DNA of 64,000 nt from Candidatus Zixiibacteriota bacterium (GCA_024280835.1 JAJRPJ010000011.1:310001-374000), one strand, 5' to 3'; counted from the stretch's first letter, positions 28,095-39,113 are shown. Notes: generated by a model not told the origin, from the sequence alone. Numbers and translations are program-made.

Positions 28095-29273
28095 TTAGTC
28101 TTCCATCCTCCTCATGTATGCTGGAATAGTGCGATTATCTTCTTCGAAAGAAGGGAGTCGACTACGCCCACTGTTTACACTAACTGCTTCTCTTTCTTTA
28201 ACTGCTTGTGGCGCCGCCTCAGTAAACAACGACATAGACTTTCCAGGTGTGGCGCTGGTATTATTTGACATAAACATTTCTTCAACAACAGCTTGCTCGC
28301 CAGCGTTGAATCCAGTGGCGATAACTGTGACGTGCATTTCATCAGTGATTTCAGGATTGATTACCGCTCCAAAGATGATATTGGCATCGGCTCCTGCGGC
28401 GTCATAGATGACTGAAGTCGCAGCATTGACATCAAACAATGTCATATCCGCGCCACCAGTGATATTGATAAGCACACCTTTGGCGCCTTCGATTGAGACT
28501 TCCTCAAGTAGTGGTGATGAGATCGCGAGCTTCGCGGCAGTGGTGGCTTTCTCTCCGCCAATACCTACGCCAGTTCCCATCAGAGCCTCGCCCATTTCTT
28601 GCATAACTGTTTTGACATCTGCAAAGTCACAGTTAATCAATCCAGGAATTGTAATCAAATCAGAAATACCTTTTGTGGCTTGATGTAAGACGTCATCAGC
28701 AAAACGGAAAGCGTCCGTCAAAGTTGTTGTTTGATCGACAATCCCGAGCAAGCGCTCATTTGGAATAGTGATAAGCGTATCAACTTTTTGCTTGAGCTCT
28801 TCGAGTCCTTCGTCGGCGCGAGTTATTCTCTTCTTGCCTTCAAAACGAAACGGTCTAGTGACAATCGCTACTGAGAGCGCGCCAATTTCACGAGCTATCT
28901 CTGCGATTACTGGAGCGCCGCCTGTGCCTGTGCCGCCACCCATTCCAGCAGTGATGAAGACCATATCGGAGCCGTCAAGCGCTTCGAGAATAGTGTCTCT
29001 ATCTTCCTCGGTTGCGCGTCGTCCGACATCAGGATTGGCGCCCGCGCCGAGACCTTTGGTTAGTTTTTCACCTACACGAATTTTCGTATCGGCCAAATTG
29101 CTCTTGAGAACCTGGGCGTCGGTATTGATAGCGACAAACTCCACGCCGCTTAACTTTTCCTCGATCATTCGATTGAGCGCGTTACCACCTGCGCCTCCAA
29201 CACCAACTACACAAATTTTTGCGTAATTATTGAAGGAATCATCGATGTTGATGCTCAGACCTTTCTCAGACAT
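28095..29273 (-). CDS. ftsZ: Cell division protein FtsZ
   Basis: VVGVGGAGGNALNRMIEE, tubulin signature GMGGGTGTGGAPVIAEIARE, C-terminal IPAYMRRMED. Confidence 0.98.
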   Translation of the reverse strand: MSEKGLSINIDDSFNNYAKICVVGVGGAGGNALNRMIEEKLSGVEFVAINTDAQVLKSNLADTKIRVGEKLTKGLGAGANPDVGRRATEEDRDTILEALDGSDMVFITAGMGGGTGTGGAPVIAEIAREIGALSVAIVTRPFRFEGKKRITRADEGLEELKQKVDTLITIPNERLLGIVDQTTTLTDAFRFADDVLHQATKGISDLITIPGLINCDFADVKTVMQEMGEALMGTGVGIGGEKATTAAKLAISSPLLEEVSIEGAKGVLINITGGADMTLFDVNAATSVIYDAAGADANIIFGAVINPEITDEMHVTVIATGFNAGEQAVVEEMFMSNNTSATPGKSMSLFTEAAPQAVKEREAVSVNSGRSRLPSFEEDNRTIPAYMRRMED

Positions 29274-29323
29274 AACTGTCTCCTCTTCTCTGGATTTCTC
29301 CAGTCCCTGTTTTTCAGACGCGC

Positions 29324-30550
29324 TTAAAAACGTCCTGTTATCCAATTCTCTAATTTCTTCATCATACCGCGCATACCACCTGCGCTATCGTGCATTTCAA
29401 CTTCGTTTTCATTGGCGTGCAGAATCAAACCCAAGACAGTCGCGTACTCTGGACCACTGACACCATCGGGCAGATTTTCAACTCCCGAGGCAGTTCCGAC
29501 TTTCACAGGCAAGTTTAGCGTTTGCTCAGCTAAGTCGACTAATCCTGGGAGAAGTGAGCCGCCACCTATCAATGTCACACCGGCATTCAAACAATCGTCG
29601 AGATCTACGCGCCGTAATTCGCGGTCAACGAGTGTCAATATTTCTTCGGCGCGCGCTTCAATTATTGTCGCTAGCACGGTTTTGCCGATACTGCGCTCTG
29701 GCCGACCGCCTGAGGCTGCGACACTCATCATGTCTTTGACATTGACTTTAGAAGCCAGCGCTGAGCCATAGGTAATTTTCAAACGCTCGGCTTCGTCAAC
29801 TGCTATTCGTAATCCAATAGCGATGTCATTGGTGATATTCTGGCCACCTAGTGTCACACAGCCACTGTGTCTAATGCAGCCATCTTTGAAGACAGCGACT
29901 TCGGTTGTTTCGCCACCAATATCTACTAGAGCGACACCTAATTCTTTTTCTGCCTCAGTCAGTCCAGCGTAGGATGCGGCATAAGACTCAAGTGCAAATC
30001 CGCCTAGCGCCAATTCGCAGCGTTCGAGCGCGCGGAATATATTTTTGGCCGAGGCCGCCGAGCAAGTTACGATATGCGATTCGACTTCTAGACGTGAACC
30101 TGTCATGCCTATTGGATTGCGAATGCCACCCTGCCCATCGACTGTGTACTCCTGCGGTAACACGTGAATTATTTCTCGGTCACTAGGTATGGCAACATCA
30201 CGAGCTGTTGCAATGACGTTGCTAATGTCCGAGCCGAGTATTTCATTGTCTGAACGAGAGACATTGATGACGCCATGCGAATTGATTGAGCGAATATGAT
30301 CGCCTGAAATTCCTACAAGCAGAGAATCAACACGCAGATTTGCCTGTGATTCCGCTTCCTCGACAACTCGTGTAATCACACGGGTGACTTTGTCCATATT
30401 GACAATCACGCCACGTTTGATACCCTCGGCGGGAGTTTCGGCATAGCCTAGACAATAGACAGCGTCATCCTCGAAGGCCTGCGCAATCATTACGCGGAAC
30501 TTTGTGGCGCCGATTCCCAGTACGGCTATAATTCTCTGTTCGTCAGCCAT
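29324..30550 (-). CDS. ftsA: Cell division protein FtsA
   Basis: IIAVLGIGATKFRVMIAQ, GVALVDIGGETTEVAVFKDG, TLIGGGSLLPGLVDLAEQ. Confidence 0.96.
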   Translation of the reverse strand: MADEQRIIAVLGIGATKFRVMIAQAFEDDAVYCLGYAETPAEGIKRGVIVNMDKVTRVITRVVEEAESQANLRVDSLLVGISGDHIRSINSHGVINVSRSDNEILGSDISNVIATARDVAIPSDREIIHVLPQEYTVDGQGGIRNPIGMTGSRLEVESHIVTCSAASAKNIFRALERCELALGGFALESYAASYAGLTEAEKELGVALVDIGGETTEVAVFKDGCIRHSGCVTLGGQNITNDIAIGLRIAVDEAERLKITYGSALASKVNVKDMMSVAASGGRPERSIGKTVLATIIEARAEEILTLVDRELRRVDLDDCLNAGVTLIGGGSLLPGLVDLAEQTLNLPVKVGTASGVENLPDGVSGPEYATVLGLILHANENEVEMHDSAGGMRGMMKKLENWITGRF

Positions 30551-31310
30551 TTCGCCTCTTCTTGGTCCGCTTGCTTTTTGATTCTTTTTCACCAGGGATA
30601 ATCATCAATCCCTCAAAGCGCATGTCTATGATTTTCGATTCTTGTGTTAGGTCTGAGGCGCCAAAGACAATTGCTTGTAATTGCTCTATTGATTCACCCA
30701 CATTTAGCGATGTGGTTAGAAGTAACAGCTCAGTATTTAGAAAGCTGACAGTTAGGTAGCTTTCTTCTGAGCAATCTATGACGCTGACAGCGGCAAATAT
30801 TTCTTGGTCTCTCTCTTGCAAAGCTCGTAGGCCATGCGCAATTTCTTCAAGTCGAAAATCTTGTGGCCGCTCAAAGAGTTTCAACCCTGCCAGACCGATA
30901 AACATCGGCGCTGACTTGAAGCCACTCTCGGTATCTAATGGGGCGACTATCAATTCCTTCGTCAGAGCGCGTAGACGTTTGCTCTTGGCATCGTGTATTA
31001 AGAACTCTGGTTCAAATTGGTTAGTTCTAATATCAATAGTGTGCGCAGAAGTAACTGCTACATGCGCGGCCCCAATTCCAACTCGACGGCACATCATAAC
31101 CGCTGTGGCATCCAGTGATTGACGCAGGACACTCGATCCTGGAGCAAAGCCGAGAGCCAGACTGGCTTCCAAAGGAACTACTTCTCCGTCTAGTGTCACC
31201 TGTTTCAACGAGAATGCGCCGAATGTATCCAGCGCGAAGAGCAGAACAGCGGAACTAACTGTTACGATGAAGAGCGTTTTGTAGGCAGTGCGAATTCCGC
31301 TGATCATCAA
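30543..31310 (-). CDS. ftsQ: Cell division protein FtsQ/DivIB-like
   Basis: Single N-terminal TM plus POTRA/FtsQ-like layout between murC and ftsA. Confidence 0.8.
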   Translation of the reverse strand: MMISGIRTAYKTLFIVTVSSAVLLFALDTFGAFSLKQVTLDGEVVPLEASLALGFAPGSSVLRQSLDATAVMMCRRVGIGAAHVAVTSAHTIDIRTNQFEPEFLIHDAKSKRLRALTKELIVAPLDTESGFKSAPMFIGLAGLKLFERPQDFRLEEIAHGLRALQERDQEIFAAVSVIDCSEESYLTVSFLNTELLLLTTSLNVGESIEQLQAIVFGASDLTQESKIIDMRFEGLMIIPGEKESKSKRTKKRRNG

Positions 31311-32713
31311 TCGCTCTCCCCTGCTTTGATACTTAGCTCTTTCAAGAGCGTCTGACTCAAACGACAGACATTCCCAGCGCCCATAGTAAAAACTATGCTC
31401 TTATGAGAGCTGAGGGCCGCTGTTACCGCGGGTGTAATTGCATTTTCGACTGCGCCAACATAGGTGAAGTTTGTATGGCCTTGTTCCTGAGCGGCTAATT
31501 GAACCAATTCGGTAGTGACACCTTCAATCGGTTTCTCACGAGCGGGATAAATATCAACTAGAATCACTTCATCGGCGGCAGATAATGCGCTGGCGAAATC
31601 ACTGGCAAAGTCACGAGTACGAGTGAACAAGTGCGGCTGAAAAATGACCGTCACATGCCTGTCAAACTCTCGGGCAGCTTCTATAGCTTTGCTGACTTCA
31701 GTTGGGTGATGCGCATAATCGTCATAGACAAGGACATCGCTTGAGTCACTCTTCACTGAGCCGATTAATTCAAAGCGACGCAGGACACCGCCAAATTCGC
31801 TCAAGCCTCTCTGGATATCAGCAAAAGGAATCTCAAGTTCGAGTGCAACGCAGGCTGCGCAAAGCGCGTTTTGCAAATTGTGTTCTCCTGCCAGAGGTGA
31901 AATCAACTCACCGAGCGCTTTCCCGTGATGACTGAGAGTGAAGACTGTTTTATCTGACTCTCGTCTTTGTGATGTCACAGTGTAATCCGCTTCGTCGCCC
32001 ATGCCGAATGTCACTATTGGCCGTTTCAATCGCGGAACCAATTCCATCAAGTTGGCATCATCGGCATTGAGAATTATCTGGCCGTAGAAAGGAGTGCGGT
32101 TGAGATATTCGCAAAAAGCGTTCTTGAGATCGGCGAGGTCCGCATAACAATCGCGGTGGTCCTCTTCGAGATTTGTTGCAACTGCAACTGTTGGGAACAT
32201 GACTAAGAACGATCTGTCGTATTCATCCGCCTCGGCAACCAAATATTCGCCAGAGCCAACTTTGGCGCCGATTGATGCATCGGTGACACGACCGCCGACG
32301 ATGACAGTTGGATCGACGCCTGCGCTTTTTAGAATGGCGCCGACTAGCGCTGTGGTGGTGGTTTTTCCATGGGCGCCTGCAATGCCGATTGAATATTTGA
32401 GACGCATCAATTCTCCGAGCATCTCTGCGCGTTTGATGACAGGGATTCCGAGTCTACGCGCTTCGGCTACTTCGGCATTGGAATCATTGACCGCAGCGGA
32501 AATTACCACGAGATCAACATCGCTGACATTGCTAGCGGCGTGCCCTTGATGGACAGCTATGCCTTGGTTTTGTAGATGTTCAGTCACTTCTGTTGGTGAA
32601 TTGTCTGAACCGCTGATTGTAAAGCCGATATCAGCGAGAATCTCGGCCATACCTGACATTCCGGCGCCTCCGATTCCAACAAAGTGTAATTTTTTATAAC
32701 GACCGAATATCAT
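31307..32713 (-). CDS. murC: UDP-N-acetylmuramate--L-alanine ligase
   Basis: LHFVGIGGAGMSGMAEIL, GIAGAHGKTTTTALVGAIL, YDDYAHHPTEV. Confidence 0.97.
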   Translation of the reverse strand: MIFGRYKKLHFVGIGGAGMSGMAEILADIGFTISGSDNSPTEVTEHLQNQGIAVHQGHAASNVSDVDLVVISAAVNDSNAEVAEARRLGIPVIKRAEMLGELMRLKYSIGIAGAHGKTTTTALVGAILKSAGVDPTVIVGGRVTDASIGAKVGSGEYLVAEADEYDRSFLVMFPTVAVATNLEEDHRDCYADLADLKNAFCEYLNRTPFYGQIILNADDANLMELVPRLKRPIVTFGMGDEADYTVTSQRRESDKTVFTLSHHGKALGELISPLAGEHNLQNALCAACVALELEIPFADIQRGLSEFGGVLRRFELIGSVKSDSSDVLVYDDYAHHPTEVSKAIEAAREFDRHVTVIFQPHLFTRTRDFASDFASALSAADEVILVDIYPAREKPIEGVTTELVQLAAQEQGHTNFTYVGAVENAITPAVTAALSSHKSIVFTMGAGNVCRLSQTLLKELSIKAGESD

Positions 32714-32781
32714 GCTGGCTTCCGTTGTTTGTCTGCGAAAAGTCAATGCTCTTTTTTCTAGAGAGATTGACGCTGTAACAT

Positions 32782-33981
32782 TCACAATGCCTGTTCCTTT
32801 TGGATCACTAGTTTCAATAAATCATCAGCAATCATTTCTGAGGCAGGCGCTTCAGCCTGCATATTCCATGATCGCAATTCATTTTGCATTTTCTGGGCTT
32901 CACCTGAATCGAGAGCGCTTTGCGCTATCTCAATGATGTTTATCTCTGGCAGCTCCGCATTAGGAACTATCTTGGCGCCGTTTCTTTTTTCTACGGAGCG
33001 GGCATTCATCATTTGATGGTTTGCGGTTGCCAGTGGATAGGGCACAAGAATCGCTGGTGTCACTGAAGCGATTAGCTCCGCGATTGTCAACGCTCCTGCG
33101 CGAGTGATGGCGATATCTGCGGCGGCATAGGCCATTTCGATTTTATCACTGAAGGCGAAAAGTCGGACATTTGGATTTGAACCGACAGCGCTGACTAATG
33201 TGTCATATTGTGCGCGCCCAGTCTGCCAGAGTAATTGACGATTGGCAGAGAGTGAGTCGATATTTTTAAGTGTCGCATCATTGATTGATTGCGCTCCCTG
33301 ACTTCCGCCCAAAACCAGAATCGTTTCTTTCTGTGTATCCAAACCAAAGGCCGCTAGTCCTTCGGCGCGATCAACTGAGCCGATTTCTGAGCGGACAGGA
33401 TTTCCCGTGGTTAAGGCGGTGAGTCCAGCGGGTAAATGTTTCCGAGCATCATCGAAACCGAGAAAGACACGATCAACTTTTCCTGCCAATCGACGCGTTG
33501 TAAACCCAGGGTATGAGTTCTGCTCCTGAATCGCTGTTGGAATTTGATTGGCTACGGCTCGTGAGACTATTGGCCCTGAGACGTACCCCCCTGTGCCCAC
33601 GACGAGGTTGGGCTTGAACGACTTCAACAATTTGTTTGACTTCCATAAAGCGCGAATGAGCATGAAAGGAAATGTGGCATTGCGCCAATGTATTTTTCTC
33701 AGGAAACCACGGACATTGATTAGTTCGAGTGGGTAACCTAGTGATTCACGTAGGCGGTACTCTATGCCTCTTTTTGTGCCGACGAAAATGAACTCGCAAT
33801 TGTCGGCGCCACGTTTTTTCTCTAGAGCTTGGGCGATAGCCAAGGCTGGGTAGAGATGGCCACCTGTTCCACCGCCAGCGAAAATCGCACGCAATGTCCC
33901 TGTGTTCTTCTGGGACACCGTGTTCTTCTGGGACGCTGTGTTTTTCTGGGACGCTATGGGATTAGTTGTCATTGACACCAT
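32782..33981 (-). CDS. murG: UDP-N-acetylglucosamine--N-acetylmuramyl-(pentapeptide) pyrophosphoryl-undecaprenol GlcNAc transferase
   Basis: AIFAGGGTGGHLYPALAIAQAL; VLGGSQGAQSIND; ITRAGALTIAELIA. Confidence 0.97.
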   Translation of the reverse strand: MVSMTTNPIASQKNTASQKNTVSQKNTGTLRAIFAGGGTGGHLYPALAIAQALEKKRGADNCEFIFVGTKRGIEYRLRESLGYPLELINVRGFLRKIHWRNATFPFMLIRALWKSNKLLKSFKPNLVVGTGGYVSGPIVSRAVANQIPTAIQEQNSYPGFTTRRLAGKVDRVFLGFDDARKHLPAGLTALTTGNPVRSEIGSVDRAEGLAAFGLDTQKETILVLGGSQGAQSINDATLKNIDSLSANRQLLWQTGRAQYDTLVSAVGSNPNVRLFAFSDKIEMAYAAADIAITRAGALTIAELIASVTPAILVPYPLATANHQMMNARSVEKRNGAKIVPNAELPEINIIEIAQSALDSGEAQKMQNELRSWNMQAEAPASEMIADDLLKLVIQKEQAL

Positions 33982-35090
33982 CCATCTCTTCGTCGTGATA
34001 GATTTAGCAGGATTGCAATTCCCAAGAGTGTCACCATCAGTGACGAGCCGCCATAAGACATTAGCGGCAAGGGCAAACCTGTTGTTGGAATCAACGAAGT
34101 TACAACACCAATATTGATTGCGATATTGAAGAACAACAAGAGCGTGATTCCAGAAGCCAGCAAATAGCCAAATCTATCTGGCTGATAGGAAGCAATCTTG
34201 AGACCGCGGTAGAGAACAGTCATGAACAGTCCCAGGACTGCCAGCAACCCAACAAATCCTAGTTCCTCACCAGCCGCCGCAAAAATGAAATCGGTGTGCG
34301 GATAGGGTAAGAAGAAATGTTTCTGGCGGCCATCGCCTAGACCAGAACCCCAGAAACCACCAGCGCCAAGAGTTAGGATGGCTTGTTTGACTTGATAACT
34401 ACCTTGCAGTGGGTCCGATAGTGACGTTAGATAGGTCTTGATACGAGTGATTTTGTATCCCAAACCAAAAACCAGAACCCCGCCACCTATCACTAACGGA
34501 GAGACAGCAGTGGCCAGATGCAAGAGACGCGCGCCAGCCATGTATAGTAGTGACATTATAGTTAGCCCTAATATTATGACTGTGCCAAGGTCAGGTTCGA
34601 GCATGATTAACAAGGCCATCACACCAATTAGTGGGGCATGCGGCAATAGTGATTTGCGGTAGTCGCGAATATCGCAGTTGGCGCGAGAGAGTGTGTGTGC
34701 CAAATAATAGAGCAGGACAATCTTGGCTATCTCAGAGGGTTGCAAAGCGAACGGTCCGAGGAATAACCAGCGATGTGAGCCATTACGTGCGGGCATTAGA
34801 AATACCAGCGCCAACGCTATGATGACTACGACAATTGCCAAAGGTGTGTATTGCCCCATGCGCTTCAGATCCAACTTCATGACAGCCCACATCACACCTG
34901 CTGAAATAAATAGCCAGATCATTTGGCGCTTGATGAAGAATAAATGAGACCCAAAGCGTTGTTCGGCCAAAAGGGATGATGTCGAGTAGACCATAATTGC
35001 CCCTATAATCGCCAAGGCGACTGTGGCATAGAACAATGTCCAATCTATGGGACAACGCGCTTTCATCTTAGACGCTTTTCCCTTTCCCAT
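33969..35090 (-). CDS. ftsW: Cell division protein FtsW (SEDS glycosyltransferase)
   Basis: MVYSTSS, multiple TM segments, GGFWGSGLGDGRQKHFFLPYPHTDFIFAAAGEELGF, TGLPLPLMSYGGSS. Confidence 0.96.
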   Translation of the reverse strand: MGKGKASKMKARCPIDWTLFYATVALAIIGAIMVYSTSSLLAEQRFGSHLFFIKRQMIWLFISAGVMWAVMKLDLKRMGQYTPLAIVVVIIALALVFLMPARNGSHRWLFLGPFALQPSEIAKIVLLYYLAHTLSRANCDIRDYRKSLLPHAPLIGVMALLIMLEPDLGTVIILGLTIMSLLYMAGARLLHLATAVSPLVIGGGVLVFGLGYKITRIKTYLTSLSDPLQGSYQVKQAILTLGAGGFWGSGLGDGRQKHFFLPYPHTDFIFAAAGEELGFVGLLAVLGLFMTVLYRGLKIASYQPDRFGYLLASGITLLLFFNIAINIGVVTSLIPTTGLPLPLMSYGGSSLMVTLLGIAILLNLSRRRDGWCQ

Positions 35091-36525
35091 TTGATTGATT
35101 GGTGACTAGAGAATTGACTGCGTTTTTGAACGCAGCTCCACGCTCTTCAAAATCGGTAAACATATCGAAGCTAGCGCAGCCCGGTGAAAGCAAGACGACT
35201 TCGCCCGCCTGCGATGCGTTTGAAAGTCGAACAGTCGCTTCTTCTAAGCTTGCGCTAAACTCCACTGGGACTGTCTTTCCAAGCGCGGTGAAGATTTCTT
35301 CTTTGGTTTCACCAATCGCAACTATGCTTTTTACTTTTCTGGCGACGATATCCTGCAAATCGTTGAAGTTTTCGCCTTTACCTTGTCCACCGAGAATTAG
35401 ACGCACAGGAGCTTCAAGGGCTTCGAGGGCACAAATTGTTGCCGCTAGATTTGTTGCTTTGGAATCGTTAATCCATTTTACGCCGTCGACACTGGCAACA
35501 TGCTCAATACGATGTTCAACACCCGTGAAAGCAATTAGACCTTTGCGAATCGTATCGAGAGTGACACCAAAAGCTAAACAGCATGAGGCCGCCGCCATCG
35601 CGTTTTCAAGATTGTGCTGGCCGGGGACTTGCAATTGCTTGGTGTCGATGAGTTTCACATTGGCGCCGTTGACTGGGGCATAAAGCGCATCACCACGTTG
35701 GAAGACTCCCCGCAAATCGGATTCGACAGAGGCTTTGTTCATTGTCTCTTCGGAGCCGAACATCACTTTGCGCGCCAAAGATTGAATTGATAATGCGTCT
35801 ACCCCACTATCATCGATATTCAAAATCAATGATTGAGATTTGCCTTGACTAGCGCTGATACGCAGCTTGGCGAGCCGATAATTTTCGATTGTGCCATGAC
35901 GACTCAAATGGTCGGGCGTGATATTCAATATCGCCGCGACACTTGGAGCAAATTGATCGACAAATTCAAGCTGGTAACTTGAGACTTCGACCACAGCGAC
36001 GCTATCTCGATTCAAATCTTTGACAGTCGAACTTAGTGGTGTTCCGATATTACCGCACAGCAGAGATGTGTAGGAGCCGGCCCGAAGGATTTCGTGAATC
36101 ATGGTGACAGTTGTGGTTTTGCCATTGGCGCCCGTCACAGCGATGATTTTGCCCTCGACAAACCATGAAGCGAATTCGAGCTCAGAGAAAATTGGTGTGC
36201 CCGCTTCTTGTAGTTTTTGCACTATCGCGCTTTTTGATGAAATCCCTGGGGAGATTATTACATAATCTGAATCAAGCAGAACATTGGTATGGCCGCCTGT
36301 TTCGAATTTGACATTGGCGGCTTTCAGTGTTTCTGCCTCTGCAGATAGATCACTTTGCTTGCGAGTGTCACTGACGAAGACATCGGCCCCGAGCTCATGA
36401 GCCAGAATTGCGCAGGCCATTCCAGAGCGCGCCATACCAATCACACCGACATTGCGTCCCTGCACGCGGTCGCGATTGTCAGCTGCGGTCATTGCTTTGG
36501 GTATGTCCATCATCATGGTTTCCAT
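35068..36525 (-). CDS. murD: UDP-N-acetylmuramoylalanine--D-glutamate ligase
   Basis: GVIGMARSGMACAILAHELGA, AVTGANGKTTTVTMIHEIL, WINDSKATNLAAT. Confidence 0.97.
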   Translation of the reverse strand: METMMMDIPKAMTAADNRDRVQGRNVGVIGMARSGMACAILAHELGADVFVSDTRKQSDLSAEAETLKAANVKFETGGHTNVLLDSDYVIISPGISSKSAIVQKLQEAGTPIFSELEFASWFVEGKIIAVTGANGKTTTVTMIHEILRAGSYTSLLCGNIGTPLSSTVKDLNRDSVAVVEVSSYQLEFVDQFAPSVAAILNITPDHLSRHGTIENYRLAKLRISASQGKSQSLILNIDDSGVDALSIQSLARKVMFGSEETMNKASVESDLRGVFQRGDALYAPVNGANVKLIDTKQLQVPGQHNLENAMAAASCCLAFGVTLDTIRKGLIAFTGVEHRIEHVASVDGVKWINDSKATNLAATICALEALEAPVRLILGGQGKGENFNDLQDIVARKVKSIVAIGETKEEIFTALGKTVPVEFSASLEEATVRLSNASQAGEVVLLSPGCASFDMFTDFEERGAAFKNAVNSLVTNQSNGKGKSV

Positions 36526-36550
36526 AAATCTAATTAGTCTATCTGTTCAA

Positions 36551-37636
36551 TCAACGTATCTTCAAAGTTGAGAGCGCGAGCATTGCAAACAACGCTCCAA
36601 GTATCCAAAAGCGCACGACTACTTTTTGTTCAGGCCAGCCGAGTAATTCAAAATGGTGATGTATTGGCGCCATTTTGAAGATTCGTTTGCCGCGCAATTT
36701 ATATGATCCGACTTGCAAAATCACAGAGAGCGCTTCGATGACAAAAACACCACCGAGAATCATCAGCAAAAGTTCTTGTTTCAAAAGAATAGCCAACACA
36801 CCGATGACACCACCGAGAGTCAAGGCGCCGGTGTCACCCATGAACACTTCGGCGGGGTTTGAGTTGAACCACAGGAAGCCAAGCGAGGCGCCAACTGCGG
36901 CGCCGCAATAGACGGTTAACTCTCCAGCTCCTGGTAGGAACTCCATTTGCAAGTATTGCGAATAGTCAAAGCGGCCTGTTATATAGGCAAGAGCAGCTAA
37001 GGTTAGGAAACAGATTCCACACAACCCAATAGCTAGTCCGTCGAGTCCGTCGGTGAGGTTGACTGCATTTGAAGTTCCGGTGATGACGACAATAATGAGT
37101 GGAACATAGAGAGCGCCCCAAGCTATGACATGGTCTTTGAAGAATGGAGCAATTGAAAAACTGTAGCGTGCTTCTTCGGGGGCGAACTGGGCGATAATCA
37201 ACCAAACAAGTAACCCTAGAGAGATTTGACCAAATAGTTTGAAACGCCCGACTAGTCCTTTTTTGCTTTTCTTGACTATCTTGAGGTAGTCATCAACAAA
37301 ACCAAGAACGCCCAGCCAAACTGTCACTACCAAAGCTGTCAATACAAAAAAGTTACGCATATCCGCCCAAAGCAGTGTTGGAACTATTATGCCCATGATG
37401 ATTATCAGGCCACCCATGGACGGAGTTCCAGCTTTTGATTGGTGTGATTCGGGGCCATCTTTTCTGATTGTTTCTTTGATTTGATATTTCTTCAAGAGAT
37501 TCACAAAGAATCCACCAAAAATCAAACAAATGATAAGCGCTGTCACCATCGCGCCCGCAGTGCGGAATGTGATGTAACGAAATAGATTGAATACCGAAAA
37601 TTGATCGGCTAAGGGATAGAGATATTCGTAGAACAT
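36551..37636 (-). CDS. mraY: Phospho-N-acetylmuramoyl-pentapeptide-transferase
   Basis: SKAGTPSMGGLIII, FVDDYLKI, NLTDGLDGLAIG, MAPIHHHFELLGWPEQKVVVRFWI. Confidence 0.98.
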   Translation of the reverse strand: MFYEYLYPLADQFSVFNLFRYITFRTAGAMVTALIICLIFGGFFVNLLKKYQIKETIRKDGPESHQSKAGTPSMGGLIIIMGIIVPTLLWADMRNFFVLTALVVTVWLGVLGFVDDYLKIVKKSKKGLVGRFKLFGQISLGLLVWLIIAQFAPEEARYSFSIAPFFKDHVIAWGALYVPLIIVVITGTSNAVNLTDGLDGLAIGLCGICFLTLAALAYITGRFDYSQYLQMEFLPGAGELTVYCGAAVGASLGFLWFNSNPAEVFMGDTGALTLGGVIGVLAILLKQELLLMILGGVFVIEALSVILQVGSYKLRGKRIFKMAPIHHHFELLGWPEQKVVVRFWILGALFAMLALSTLKIR

Positions 37637-37664
37637 CGTCAGTTCAAGAAACTGCAGCTCGCAG

Positions 37665-39113
37665 TTAGGCTTGACTCCTCGCTTTCAATTTTGTTAATGC
37701 CTGTTCCAAAGCTATGCCCCGTGAGGCTTTTAGATAGACCATGTCACCTGAACGCAACATATCAGCTAGTAATGCGCCCGCCTCTTGCGCATTTTCCACT
37801 GAGTGAATAGTCACACTTGTCGCGTCAATTGAATCCATTAGAGATTCGGCGCTCAACCGCGCGCGCTGGCCAACAGTGATGATGACATCAATGGATCCAG
37901 AGTTTTTCAGCAAGTCCGCAATGTATCCCCCCAAAGCTATGTGCTCTTGAGATTCTAGAGAGCCGAGTTCGAGCATATCCCCTATGAGAGCTATTTTCTT
38001 CTGCCCTGTGGCTTTGGGTTGCAATAATGCGAAGGTCTTTAGCCCTGCCTTCATCGATGTTGGATTGGCATTGTAGCAATCGACAATGAAATTCACTCCA
38101 TCTATTTCTTGCCGCTCACCGCGTAGCGCTAAGGCCGCAGAAGAGAAACTCTCAAGCGCCGCCATTTCGACTTTAACTCCAAGCGCCTGACAAATGGCAA
38201 ATGCGCACAATGCATTAGCAACTTGTTCTTGCCCGAAGACTGGCAATTTGACTCTTTGACTTTCAAAGAAGAACGACACAAAGCCTGTTTCCGAATCCAA
38301 TTGGACTTCACTGGCGACAATATCTGCGCCATTTGTATTGAACTGTTTTGAATCGGCCACTGCGAATGTCAGGACATTGTCGCATAGTCCTTTGGCGGCT
38401 TGCGTTAGTTCTTTGTCTGCGCCATTGACGACAGCTCTACCAGACTCTTGCAAATTCTCTAGCAAAGAAAGTTTTTCGCGGCGGACGCCTTCAAGTGATC
38501 CAAGGGCTTCGACATGCGTCTCGCTGACATTGGTTATCACACCTACAAGCGGTTTTAGAATTGGCGCCAATCGACTCATCTCATTGACGGTCGAAATCCC
38601 CAGCTCAAAAACTCCATATTGTGCGCTTGAGTCCATTTGCAATAGCGATAGCGGCAGGCCATAGAGATTGTTCAAGTTTCCAGCTGAAGCATGGACGGTG
38701 GCGCCCGAAGTTTCTAATAGATGACGTGTCATTTCTTTGACTGTTGTTTTTCCGACTGAACCAGTTATTCCAGTTGTCTTGGACGTCACTTCTTTTCTAT
38801 GCGCTATTGCCAAGTCTATCAATGCCTGATGCGAATCTTCAACAACGATCGCTGGTAGTGACGCGGAGAGTTTCTCGGTGAGGAGTTCGACACCGCTTGG
38901 CTCTATTAAAGCTGCGGCAGCTCCACCAGCTAGAGCTTGCGTGAGGAACTTGTGTCCGTCGTGATTGGCCCCTCGAATGGCGACATATAGCTCACCACTA
39001 TTGAGAGTGCGTGTGTCAATCGACACTCCTCCAATAGAAGTAGAGGCTGATTCAGGTGTCAGCAACTTTCCTTGTGCAATTTCTGTGACTTGTTGTAAAC
39101 TCAATTTTCTCAC
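37665..39113 (-). CDS. murF: UDP-N-acetylmuramoyl-tripeptide--D-alanyl-D-alanine ligase
   Basis: TTGITGSVGKTTVKEMTRHLL, FIVDCYNANPTSMKAGL, LIGDMLELG. Confidence 0.96.
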   Translation of the reverse strand: MRKLSLQQVTEIAQGKLLTPESASTSIGGVSIDTRTLNSGELYVAIRGANHDGHKFLTQALAGGAAAALIEPSGVELLTEKLSASLPAIVVEDSHQALIDLAIAHRKEVTSKTTGITGSVGKTTVKEMTRHLLETSGATVHASAGNLNNLYGLPLSLLQMDSSAQYGVFELGISTVNEMSRLAPILKPLVGVITNVSETHVEALGSLEGVRREKLSLLENLQESGRAVVNGADKELTQAAKGLCDNVLTFAVADSKQFNTNGADIVASEVQLDSETGFVSFFFESQRVKLPVFGQEQVANALCAFAICQALGVKVEMAALESFSSAALALRGERQEIDGVNFIVDCYNANPTSMKAGLKTFALLQPKATGQKKIALIGDMLELGSLESQEHIALGGYIADLLKNSGSIDVIITVGQRARLSAESLMDSIDATSVTIHSVENAQEAGALLADMLRSGDMVYLKASRGIALEQALTKLKARSQA

